This document shows, in pieces, positions 7,649-15,121 of a stretch of 64,000 bases of DNA (the first letter of the stretch is position 1; each line of letters starts with the position of its first letter). A model generated the notes under the pieces. It did not search any database. It was not told the DNA's origin and worked only from the letters and a program-made list of their open reading frames with translations. The position numbers and the translations under genes were made by a program. This DNA is from Sedimenticola_A sp040506425 (GTDB taxonomy: Bacteria > Pseudomonadota > Gammaproteobacteria > Chromatiales > Chromatiaceae): contig OZ245051.1 of NCBI GenBank assembly GCA_965224515.1, positions 1,674,001 through 1,738,000 of the forward strand. The letters run 5' to 3'.

Positions 7649-9928
7649 ATGGCTCAGTGGGACAACATCATTACCTTTGACAGCGGCCGCTCGGGAGACC
7701 GGCAGTTTGCAGTCAGGGATGAACACCGGAATAGCGTGAGTGCCTGCCGGCAGGCGGTGCTCAAGGTATTGCCGCGTCTCATGGAGCGTATGTTCGAAAC
7801 GGTTGATGACAAGCTCTACGAACTTGCCGACAAGGCTGAAAACAATAGTCGCCAGACCTCCTATTTCGATGCAATGCGTGAGCTGCGCAAACAGCGCGAA
7901 AATATCGAAGACAGTTTCAACGGACAGTTTCTCGGACGTTTTGATCGTTTTTGGAGCGTGGGACCCAATCAGCACCACCCGGATGAGCTGATAGCCGAGT
8001 TTGACAGTGGCGAGTTTTCCCTGGTTGAAGATGATGACCTGGAAGAGGGTCTCGCCATCAGCAACATGGTTGCCAAGGGTGAAAACCGCTTCTTCCGTGA
8101 CCTCTATGCTCTCGACAAGCGCTTCAGTCATGTCATTGGCGGCATTGAGATCGACAGTAAAAGCAACCCGGTGGCCCCTGCTGCCGTGGCCAGTGTATTC
8201 AGGGGTCTGGTCATAGAACTGGATATTGATCTCTCCGCAAAGCTGATCATCTTCAAACAGTTCGAACGTGAGGTGATCGAGTTCCTGGGGAACCTCTATG
8301 ATGAGCTGAATGGAATTCTTATCGGCGCGGGAATCATTCCCAAGCTGGCCAAGAACATTCGTCGTCACCCGGTCTCTCCTGCACTCAAGAAAATAGACAA
8401 TGGCGCTGGTAACGAGGCTGCCCCCGGCGGTCTTGATGAAAGTTCCGACGCAGCCAGCTCAATCTCCCAGGACCTGTTTGCCATGCTTCAGGGTTTGCTG
8501 GAGCAGCGGCGTGTAGAGAGTGGTATCTCCACCCCGGGTTCTGCGGCTACGCTGAAAATTGTGCAGACTGCTGAACTGCTTGGAGCGCTGACCTCGATTC
8601 AGCAGGCACCCCAGGCAGCAGATAACTCCAATGTCATTGATCTTCGGGACCGGCTGCAGGAGCAGTTGGGTACCGGGGCAGACAGTGGTCGTGTATTCGG
8701 TCGCGCCGAAGAGGATGTGATTGATGTCATCTCCATGCTCTTCGAGTTCATTCTTGACGATCACACCATTCCTGATGCCATGAAGACCCTGCTGTCTCGT
8801 CTTCAGATTCCGATGTTGAAGGTTGCGATTCAGGACCGTGAATTTTTCAGCAAGAAAACTCACCCTGCAAGGCAGCTGCTTAACAACCTGGCCAAGTCGG
8901 CCGTGGGTTGGTCTGAGAGCAAGGGACGCACTGCGGGAGGACTCTACACCCGTATTTCAACCATTGTAGAGCGTATTGTTAATGAATATGTAAGCGATGT
9001 CCGCTTGTTTGCCGAACTCAATGAACAGTTCATAGCATTCCTGGATCGCGAGAGCCGGGGCGCGGAGATTGCAGAGGCACGGGCAACCCAGGTAACCGAG
9101 GGTAAAGAGCGCCTCAACAGCACCCGTGAACGGGTTTTTGATCAGATCAGGGAGAGTCTCTCCGGTTATACCAGCTATCCTGAAGTTGTGGCTGCCCTTG
9201 TGGCAGATGCCTGGAAGGATGTTCTGCTCCTGGTTGCGCTGCGCAAGGGGCTGGATAGTGATGACTGGACCTATGGCATCGATCTTCTTGATAAGCTGCT
9301 CTGGAGCGTACAGCCCAAGGCGACCCGCGAGGAGCGCCAGGAACTGCTGCAGGCAATACCAGGCTTGCTGAAAGGGTTCCGCGCGGGGTTGACCGATATT
9401 TCATATGACCAGCACAAGATGACCCGGGTGTTCAAAGAACTCCAGATGTGTCACCTGTACTGTCTTAAGGGGAAAGAGGCCAAGGGGCATATCTCTCAGG
9501 CGGAGGTCAAGTCCATGCTGATCACCTCAACTCATACCGTTCCGGCTACAGCTCCGGCCAGGGAAGAGCCAGTCAAGAGTACCGGTTCCACAGATGTGGC
9601 CAAACAGGACGATGCATCTGCAGATGATACTTTTCTCGATCAGGCCAGGGCCCTGGAAGTCGGTTCGTGGCTCGAAATGGCTGGCACAGGCGGAGAGCGT
9701 TTTCGCGCAAAACTCGCCTGGAGAAGCGATGTGTCCGGTCGATGCCTGTTTGTGAATCGCAAGGGTATGAAGGTTGCCGAACTGCAGCTTGAAGGTGTTG
9801 CCCTGTGGCTCAAAGAGGGCCGTGCTGTGGCCATAACCCAGGTTGATGTTCCGCTGATGGACAGGGCGCTGACTGCGATGGTCAACGTGCTCAACGGCAT
9901 CGATTCATCGGAGACACAGACCGCTTAG
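7649..9928 (+). CDS. DUF1631 family protein
   Basis: Large soluble protein of 759 residues matching the uncharacterised DUF1631 family in length and in its N-terminal pattern (about residues 25-75: CRQAVLKVLPRLMERMF then DDKLYELADKAENN). It is mostly helical and charged, with no membrane segment or signal peptide. The C-terminal 100 residues form a separate beta-rich unit (LAWRSDVSGRCLFVNRKGMK), preceded by a linker rich in Thr, Ala and Asp at about 625-665. That C-terminal unit is faintly PilZ-like, but no RxxxR motif is seen, so this is not asserted. It is monocistronic, with a CRP-like site upstream and an intrinsic terminator downstream. Confidence 0.85.
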   Translation: MAQWDNIITFDSGRSGDRQFAVRDEHRNSVSACRQAVLKVLPRLMERMFETVDDKLYELADKAENNSRQTSYFDAMRELRKQRENIEDSFNGQFLGRFDRFWSVGPNQHHPDELIAEFDSGEFSLVEDDDLEEGLAISNMVAKGENRFFRDLYALDKRFSHVIGGIEIDSKSNPVAPAAVASVFRGLVIELDIDLSAKLIIFKQFEREVIEFLGNLYDELNGILIGAGIIPKLAKNIRRHPVSPALKKIDNGAGNEAAPGGLDESSDAASSISQDLFAMLQGLLEQRRVESGISTPGSAATLKIVQTAELLGALTSIQQAPQAADNSNVIDLRDRLQEQLGTGADSGRVFGRAEEDVIDVISMLFEFILDDHTIPDAMKTLLSRLQIPMLKVAIQDREFFSKKTHPARQLLNNLAKSAVGWSESKGRTAGGLYTRISTIVERIVNEYVSDVRLFAELNEQFIAFLDRESRGAEIAEARATQVTEGKERLNSTRERVFDQIRESLSGYTSYPEVVAALVADAWKDVLLLVALRKGLDSDDWTYGIDLLDKLLWSVQPKATREERQELLQAIPGLLKGFRAGLTDISYDQHKMTRVFKELQMCHLYCLKGKEAKGHISQAEVKSMLITSTHTVPATAPAREEPVKSTGSTDVAKQDDASADDTFLDQARALEVGSWLEMAGTGGERFRAKLAWRSDVSGRCLFVNRKGMKVAELQLEGVALWLKEGRAVAITQVDVPLMDRALTAMVNVLNGIDSSETQTA

Positions 9929-9980
9929 TTTTTAGAATCATCTCAAATATCACATACAGTGATTGTTAATGCCTGTGCTG

Positions 9981-10008
9981 CCCCCGCTTCATGCGGGGGT
10001 ATTTTTTT
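9981..10008 (+). terminator. Intrinsic terminator after the DUF1631 gene
   Basis: Stem CCCCCGC/GCGGGGG with a five-base loop (TTCAT), followed after two bases by a run of seven T. It lies 52 bases after the stop of the DUF1631 gene and ahead of the FKBP gene, so it separates the two transcription units. Confidence 0.88.
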
Positions 10009-10108
10009 GCCTGAAATGTGAAACTGACACCCTAAGTGGCTTGTCATACAATGCAGCTTTTAAATCCAGCGGCGATAAGCCGTGAACAACCGTTTTTGAG
10101 GATTCACC

Positions 10109-10459
10109 ATGAGTGAAAAAATGACTGACTCCGGCCTGAAGTATGAAGACCTGGTTGAAGGTGATGGCGAGCAGGCTGTTGCCGGAAACAGCGTGACCGT
10201 GCATTACACCGGTTGGTTGACCGATGGTTCCAAGTTTGACTCCAGCCTGGATCGTAATGATCCCTTTCGCTTTCCCTTGGGGGGCGGTCGCGTAATCCGC
10301 GGTTGGGATGAGGGTGTGCAGGGTATGAAAGTGGGTGGTAAGCGTCGGCTCACCATCCCACCCCAGCTGGGCTACGGTGCTGCCGGCGCCGGCGCCGGCG
10401 GTGTGATTCCACCCAATGCCACCCTGGTCTTCGAGGTGGAACTGCTGGAGGTGGCCTGA
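10109..10459 (+). CDS. FKBP-type peptidyl-prolyl isomerase (single domain, cytoplasmic)
   Basis: Single FKBP domain of 116 residues without a signal peptide, expected to isomerise X-Pro bonds in the cytoplasm. Active-site residues typical of FKBP12-like proteins are present: VHYTGWLTDGSKFDSS, FPLGGGRVIRGWDEG, the PPQLGYGA loop and the C-terminal TLVFEVELLEV. An alanine-glycine repeat replaces the usual 80s loop sequence. The start follows GAGGATT. The stop is one base before the TTG start of nadC, and the nadC ribosome-binding site lies inside this gene, so the two are a translationally linked pair. Confidence 0.93.
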   Translation: MSEKMTDSGLKYEDLVEGDGEQAVAGNSVTVHYTGWLTDGSKFDSSLDRNDPFRFPLGGGRVIRGWDEGVQGMKVGGKRRLTIPPQLGYGAAGAGAGGVIPPNATLVFEVELLEVA

Positions 10460-10460
10460 G

Positions 10461-11300
10461 TTGCCTGGACAGCCCGTATCCCCCGAACTGATCGCCCAGC
10501 AAGTCAGCCAGGCACTCGCTGAAGATGTGGGTGATGGTGACAGAACCGCAAACCTGATCCCCGGAGATGCGGTTTCGTCCGTGGAAGTGGTGTGCCGTGA
10601 GGAGGCTGTGCTGTGTGGAACGGCATGGTTTGACGAGGTTTTCCGGCAGCTTGGCCAAGGGATAGGGGTGAGCTGGGGAGCTGCGGATGGCGACAGGTTG
10701 GTCCCGGGGCAGTTGGTCTGCCGCCTGCAGGGTAATACCAGGGTGCTTCTGACCGGAGAGCGCACGGCCCTGAACTATCTGCAGACCCTCTCTGGAACAG
10801 CAACCCTGGCCAGTGTCTATGCACGGGCGGTAGCGGGTACCGGGGTCAAGGTGCTTGATACCCGTAAAACTCTTCCCGGACTGCGGCTTCAGCAGAAATA
10901 TGCTGTCGCCTGCGGTGGTTGTCACAATCACCGCATCGGCCTCTATGACGCGGTATTGATCAAAGAGAATCATATCCTTGCCGCCGGCTCCATCACCCGT
11001 GCTTTGACGACGGCCCAGGAGACTTCACGGGGGCTGGAAATTGAAGTTGAGGTGGAGAGCCTGCAGGAGCTGTCTGAGGCCCTCGAGGCCGGCGCCCGGC
11101 GTGTGCTGCTGGATAATTTCTCCAACCAGATGTTACGGGATGCGGTGGCACTCAATGAGGGCAGAGCCCGTCTTGAGGCTTCAGGGAATGTCAGCCTGGA
11201 GACTATCAGGGCGATTGCCGAGACCGGGGTGGATGACATCTCCGTAGGGGCGCTGACCAAGGATGTCAGGGCAATAGACCTCTCCATGCGCTTTGTTTGA
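10461..11300 (+). CDS. nadC: Nicotinate-nucleotide pyrophosphorylase (carboxylating), quinolinate phosphoribosyltransferase
   Basis: Converts quinolinate and PRPP to nicotinate mononucleotide in de novo NAD synthesis. Motifs: EDVGDGDRT near the N-terminus, GERTALNYLQTLSGTAT, DTRKTLPGLRLQQKYAV, GGCHNHRIGLYDAVLIKENH (quinolinate- and PRPP-binding) and the C-terminal VDDISVGALTKDV. The TTG at 10461 is chosen because GGAGG lies nine bases upstream and gives the usual 279-residue length; an in-frame ATG at 10416 would overlap the FKBP gene. nadA and nadB are not in the window. Confidence 0.95.
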   Translation: MPGQPVSPELIAQQVSQALAEDVGDGDRTANLIPGDAVSSVEVVCREEAVLCGTAWFDEVFRQLGQGIGVSWGAADGDRLVPGQLVCRLQGNTRVLLTGERTALNYLQTLSGTATLASVYARAVAGTGVKVLDTRKTLPGLRLQQKYAVACGGCHNHRIGLYDAVLIKENHILAAGSITRALTTAQETSRGLEIEVEVESLQELSEALEAGARRVLLDNFSNQMLRDAVALNEGRARLEASGNVSLETIRAIAETGVDDISVGALTKDVRAIDLSMRFV

Positions 11301-11336
11301 TGCGCAACCGGTGGCCTGTTATAAAAAGGTCAGGGT

Positions 11337-11576
11337 TTAAGCTTTTACGTCGAGGAGGGAACCGATCATCTGGTCGGCAGCCTTGAAGGCCTTGATCGAG
11401 GCGGTGGTGTGATGACTGTTGGCGTTCAACTCGACCATGGAGCGAACCAGGTCCTTGGTCGGAAACTTGGCGGTCATCTGGCGGGCACTGGCTATCTCCG
11501 CAGCATTACGGCGTATTCCCTGGAATCCGCGCTGGATGCCCTGGAGGGTGCTGCTTGAGATGGGAGGAATTGCCAT
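11337..11576 (-). CDS. Small protein resembling the ends of flagellar rod/hook-family proteins
   Basis: 79 residues if the ATG at 11576 is used; an in-frame ATG at 11627 adds 17 residues, and neither start has a strong ribosome-binding site. The N-terminal half (SSTLQGIQRGFQGIRRNAAE) and the C-terminal half (MVELNANSHHTTASIKAFKA then ADQMIGSLLDVKA) look like the paired helices that flank axial flagellar proteins such as FlgB/FlgC/FlgE/FlgF/FlgG, joined without the central domain. No other flagellar gene is visible. The role is unknown; the resemblance is from pattern only. Confidence 0.7.
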   Translation of the reverse strand: MAIPPISSSTLQGIQRGFQGIRRNAAEIASARQMTAKFPTKDLVRSMVELNANSHHTTASIKAFKAADQMIGSLLDVKA

Positions 11577-11788
11577 GATCCACACGTTGCCACTTTGCCT
11601 AGTAAAAGAATAATCGGCAATTCGCATAAATCCAAGGAAGAAATGCCTGTTTTGTGACCCATTGCGGTCATTTTGGCGAATACTGTTCTCAGAGACCTGG
11701 AAACCAACCCACGAAACCGGTTAATTTGGTCACAGTGGCCCCAGGCTCACCTGATATTGAAATAACTACTGACAAATAAGGAATGTTC

Positions 11789-12493
11789 ATGATCGTGAAG
11801 ATAAAACGCCCTTTGATGCTGCTGCTTCTCTCTGCAACGGCAGGCTTTGCCCAGGCCGGGGATCTGGAGACCCAGGAACAGCGCTTCAGCTACACCCTGG
11901 GGTATCAGTTTGCCCAGCAGCTCAAGGGCCAGCATGTGAATGTCGACGGAGCCGCTTTCGGGGCCGCCCTGGATGATGTGCTTCAAGGAAAGAAGTTGCA
12001 GTTGACCACGGAGCAGATGAAGGAGGCCATGACGGCTGGTCGTCAGGCCGCCGTGGCATCTGCCCAGAAAGCGAAACAGGAACAGGGGAAGCAGGCGGCT
12101 GAAGACGGCCGAAAGTTCCTTGAGGAAAACAAGACGAAAGATGGCGTCACAGAGCTGCCCAGCGGTCTCCAGTACATGGTACTCAAGGCGGGTGAGGGTG
12201 AATCCCCCAAGGCTGACGATACGGTCACTGTGCACTATCGCGGCACCCTGATCAACGGTAAGGAGTTCGACAGCTCTTACGGCAGGGGCAAACCCACCAG
12301 CTTCTCCCTGGGTGGAGTTATACCGGGTTTCCGTGAGTCCATCAGCCTGATGAAACCGGGCGCCAAGTGGAAGGTGTTCATACCTTCCAAGCTGGGATAC
12401 GGCCTCAACGGGGCGGGGTCGGCCATTGGCCCCAACGAAACCCTGATCTTCGAGATCGAGCTGCTCTCCATTGGAGAGGACAAGAAGGGCTGA
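11789..12493 (+). CDS. FKBP-type peptidyl-prolyl isomerase, FkpA/Mip-like, exported
   Basis: Exported folding catalyst of 234 residues. A signal peptide (about residues 1-22, ending GFAQA) precedes a helical dimerisation domain (to about residue 115, with the family motif FSYTLGYQFAQQLKGQ) and a C-terminal FKBP domain (VHYRGTLINGKEFDSSYG, FSLGGVIPGF, IPSKLGYG, LIFEIELLS). This architecture matches FkpA and Mip. ATG 11789 is preferred over ATG 11783 because the TAAGGA upstream then has normal spacing. It is monocistronic with a strong terminator. Whether it stays periplasmic or is surface-bound cannot be told; no lipobox cysteine is present. Confidence 0.92.
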   Translation: MIVKIKRPLMLLLLSATAGFAQAGDLETQEQRFSYTLGYQFAQQLKGQHVNVDGAAFGAALDDVLQGKKLQLTTEQMKEAMTAGRQAAVASAQKAKQEQGKQAAEDGRKFLEENKTKDGVTELPSGLQYMVLKAGEGESPKADDTVTVHYRGTLINGKEFDSSYGRGKPTSFSLGGVIPGFRESISLMKPGAKWKVFIPSKLGYGLNGAGSAIGPNETLIFEIELLSIGEDKKG

Positions 12494-12513
12494 TAGGCTG
12501 CTCTTTAACCAAG

Positions 12514-12547
12514 AAAGCCCCCTGGAGTCTCTCCAGGGGGCTTTTTT
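12514..12547 (+). terminator. Intrinsic terminator after the FkpA-like gene
   Basis: Perfect 12-base stem AGCCCCCTGGAG with a three-base loop and its complement, running into TTTTTT. It lies 20 bases after the stop codon. A miniature inverted-repeat element begins directly after its T-tract. Confidence 0.93.
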
Positions 12548-12551
12548 AATC

Positions 12552-12696
12552 GCTCTGTTCCAGTTAAGTGTTGAAGCTGATTATGTTGTTGATTTTCTGT
12601 AGGTCGGCCTTCAGGCCGACATGTCGGGCTGAAGCCCGACCTACAAGGGTTGCAGATAAAACTACGCTGGCTTTCAACACTTAACTGGAACAGAGC
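12552..12696. mobile_element. Miniature inverted-repeat element, family A, intact copy
   Basis: A 145-base element bounded by perfect 24-base inverted repeats (12552-12575 and 12673-12696; outer ends GCTCTGTTCCAG and CTGGAACAGAGC). TTTTTAAT flanks both sides, one base away from each end, and looks like an eight-base target duplication. Between the ends lies a palindromic pair of REP-like sequences (12599-12644). It encodes no protein. The insertion point is the T-tract of the preceding terminator. A diverged copy lies at 20024-20155. Interpretation as a non-autonomous transposable element is inference; the repeats themselves are plain. Confidence 0.75.
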
Positions 12697-12733
12697 CTTT
12701 TTAATTGTTTCTGTAACTGCAGCGACTCTATCC

Positions 12734-12794
12734 GGTCGGACTTTTTACTCTCCGGGCACAAGAGTCTGACGTGTCGGCCTTAAGGCTGACCTAC
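12734..12794. repeat. REP-like palindromic repeat
   Basis: Composite repeat with a left arm containing GGTCGGAC, a central CTCTCCGGGCACAA block and a right palindrome GTCGGCCTTAAGGCTGAC followed by CTAC. The same composite, with small changes, is found at 20045-20107 and, more diverged, at 57518-57620. Together with the element before it, it fills the 353-base gap between the FkpA-like gene and the EgtB-like gene; no coding sequence is evident there. Confidence 0.7.
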
Positions 12795-12846
12795 GGGGCC
12801 TTGGGCGGCGCTATTGTTATTTCGGTGTATTGCACCACCACACAGG

Positions 12847-14028
12847 TCAGTTATGCGGATAGACCAGTCGAACCCCAGCAAACAGCCAGTTTGTGCCGGC
12901 TTCTGCACGGTTGCGATAGCTGATGCGGCGCAGGGCAGGCTGGGTGTGAAGGCATGCTCCGCGAAGGCTTAGCAGGTCCTGGTCGAAGTCGCCGGTTCGT
13001 CCTTCGCTGTACTCTGAAGGCTGGTACTCATCATAGGGGTGGAAGCTGTTGGAGCACCACTCCCAGACCCGGCCGTCACCCTCGATAACGTCAAAGCGTT
13101 TGGCCGTCTCCCACTGGTATTCATGCTGCAGCACGGCCCCGTCGAAATCGCCGCCAAGGGTTGCGACCCAGTTGGCATAGGCTGTCGCTTCATGCTGGGA
13201 TATACCCATCACGGGATCAGCTGAAATCAGGTCGAAAGGACCGTTGATGGTGACCGAGTACCAGTTTCCCTGCTGATCCTGCCGCCAGTGGTGAGGATGT
13301 TGAGCATTGTTGCTGCGCCAGGCTCTGCCAGCCTCGGTCCACAGCTGATCATCTGTGTATCCGCCGGCCTCCATGAAACGGAGAAAATTGGCATTGGATG
13401 CCGGCTGCTTGTCTATTCTGTAATTGCTCAGCTCGACCATCTGGGTCGGTAGTTCGTTGTCGAATGCAGCCATGTCGTTTTTGGCCCCGATTCGGTAATG
13501 CCCCTGGGAGAGTCCGCCGGTGTTGACCTCCGGGGCAGCCGCCACGAAGGGGGCCTTTACCTGGTAGGGCTCTTCGCCAAGCAGGCGACGCTCAGTCAGA
13601 ACCATGAGGATATTTTCGTAGCTCAGGGCATGCTCCTGCAGAATACGGTAAATCAGCCGGTTATCCTCGCACATCGGGTGATCGGGAAGCAGTGACGGGT
13701 TGGCCAGCCGCATTAGATTCTCATCCTGCAGCTCCATGGCCCAGTTGAGCAGGTGATCTTTCGGTGGCAGGCGTTGCCACTGCTCCCGGGGGGGCAGTAC
13801 ACCCCGGGCGAAAATCTCGCGCACACGGCTGGTCATGTCGTCGTCGCCCTGAACAACTTCCCGCAACCAGTAGGTTTCAAGGTAGATTGCGCGCCCGAAA
13901 TACCAGGCCAGGGGTGCCAGGGAGGGGTGGAAAGTGCGGTAGCAGTCCTGCTCCTGGGTGTTCTCCAGGAGCTCGGTCATCATCCGGTGAATGCCGCTCA
14001 ATCGGCCCAGCAGGTTGTGTGTGCTCAT
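12847..14028 (-). CDS. EgtB-like protein (DinB-type helical domain plus SUMF1/FGE-sulfatase domain), iron ligands missing
   Basis: 393 residues. The N-terminal four-helix DinB-like half and C-terminal SUMF1-type half (GRVWEWCSNSFHPY near residue 325, RISYRNRAEAG and FAGVRLVY at the end) match the ergothioneine synthase EgtB/OvoA sulfoxide synthase family. The iron-binding positions are changed: where EgtB has W-x-x-x-H in the first helix this protein has APLAWYFGRAIY (Arg46), and the H-x-x-x-H pair reads HALSY (His133 kept, Tyr137). Only one of three ligands remains, so sulfoxide synthase chemistry is doubtful. No egtD-like methyltransferase is adjacent. ATG 14028 is preferred to TTG 14046. 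Confidence 0.85.
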   Translation of the reverse strand: MSTHNLLGRLSGIHRMMTELLENTQEQDCYRTFHPSLAPLAWYFGRAIYLETYWLREVVQGDDDMTSRVREIFARGVLPPREQWQRLPPKDHLLNWAMELQDENLMRLANPSLLPDHPMCEDNRLIYRILQEHALSYENILMVLTERRLLGEEPYQVKAPFVAAAPEVNTGGLSQGHYRIGAKNDMAAFDNELPTQMVELSNYRIDKQPASNANFLRFMEAGGYTDDQLWTEAGRAWRSNNAQHPHHWRQDQQGNWYSVTINGPFDLISADPVMGISQHEATAYANWVATLGGDFDGAVLQHEYQWETAKRFDVIEGDGRVWEWCSNSFHPYDEYQPSEYSEGRTGDFDQDLLSLRGACLHTQPALRRISYRNRAEAGTNWLFAGVRLVYPHN

Positions 14029-14103
14029 ACAGCGTGGTCTTTTCAATCGTGATCAGGGCGGGAAATCTTAGCCGAAGCGCGGTTGGATGGCGAATGCCCA
14101 AGG

Positions 14104-15048
14104 TCAATTGCCGATGTTTTTTCGCGGATTGAACTCCACCGACTGCTGGAGATGGCGATAGGCCTCCCGGGTCTTCTGGTCCGGTTTATCGGGCACCCTG
14201 ATCTGAAGAATCACATACTGCTCTCCCGGTGGCTTGCCGGGCAGCCCACGCCCCTTCAGGCGCAGCTTGCGGCCATTCTGGGAGCCTGCAGGGATTGTCA
14301 GAGTTACCGGGCCTCCCAGGGTGGGCACGGAGACCTTGGCGCCCAGAACGGCCTCTGAGGGCGTTACAGGGAGGTCGATATAGATATCCTTTCCCTCTGG
14401 CCGGTAAAGGGGGTGCTTTTTCAGCTCAACCTCCAGCAGCAGATCTCCCCTGGAACCGTCGAACCGGGCGCTCCCCTGGCCTGCGAGGCGGATCTTTTGG
14501 CCCTGGGTGACGCCGGCGGGAATGCGGACTTTAAGGCGACGATGACGATCGACAATGCCGCCCATACGGTCGGGCTCCTGGCTTTCGAGCTGAATGGTGC
14601 GTGAAGCACCGCTATAGGCGTCCTCGAGGCTCACCGACAACCTGGCGGTCTGCTCCTCGTTCCGGCTGTTGAACCCGTTGCCGCCCTTGCTGTTGCTGAA
14701 TCCGAAATCATGGCCGAAAAGAGAGTCGAAGAAGTCACTGAATCCACCTGCTCCACCGGTACTGAATCCACGACTGTAGCGGGTATCAAACCCTCCTGAG
14801 CCTGGCGGTGGACGGAACTCCTGGCCAGCCTGCCAGTTGGACCCGAGTTGGTCGTATGCAGCACGCTTTTTCGGATCCTTCAGGACCTCGTGTGCCTCGT
14901 TGATCTCCTTGAAACGGGCCTCTGCATCGACCTCTTTACTGACGTCAGGGTGATATTTCCTGGCCAGCCTGCGATAGGCGCGCTTGATTTCGTCAACAGA
15001 GGCATCCCGCTTGATCCCCAGGATTTTGTAGTAGTCCTTGTACTTCAT
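14104..15048 (-). CDS. cbpA: DnaJ-class co-chaperone, CbpA-like
   Basis: 314-residue Hsp40 of the type without a zinc finger. The J domain occupies residues 1-70 with the HPD motif (RKYHPDVSK) that stimulates DnaK. A Gly/Phe-rich linker follows (about 85-130, repeated GGF and DFFDSLFG), then two C-terminal substrate-binding beta domains (LSVSLEDAYSG, KVRIPAGVTQGQKIRLAGQG and LPVTPSEAVLGAKVSVPTLG). The layout matches CbpA/DnaJ2; these proteins also bind curved DNA in E. coli. No cbpM modulator gene is next to it. The start at 15048 gives the canonical MKYKDYYKILG. Confidence 0.94.
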   Translation of the reverse strand: MKYKDYYKILGIKRDASVDEIKRAYRRLARKYHPDVSKEVDAEARFKEINEAHEVLKDPKKRAAYDQLGSNWQAGQEFRPPPGSGGFDTRYSRGFSTGGAGGFSDFFDSLFGHDFGFSNSKGGNGFNSRNEEQTARLSVSLEDAYSGASRTIQLESQEPDRMGGIVDRHRRLKVRIPAGVTQGQKIRLAGQGSARFDGSRGDLLLEVELKKHPLYRPEGKDIYIDLPVTPSEAVLGAKVSVPTLGGPVTLTIPAGSQNGRKLRLKGRGLPGKPPGEQYVILQIRVPDKPDQKTREAYRHLQQSVEFNPRKNIGN

Positions 15049-15121
15049 ACCGCCGAATATACCCTTGTCATGATGCTCCCCTTAATATGTAGGGGCTGAA
15101 CCGGGTGTTGGCAAGATATGT

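Noticed and set aside
9989..10765. 258-residue minus-strand open frame
   Set aside because: Covers the FKBP gene and part of nadC antisense; no motifs.
12599..12644. Possible CRISPR repeats at the REP sequences
   Set aside because: Units are palindromic, inverted relative to each other, few and irregularly spaced; no spacer array or cas gene.
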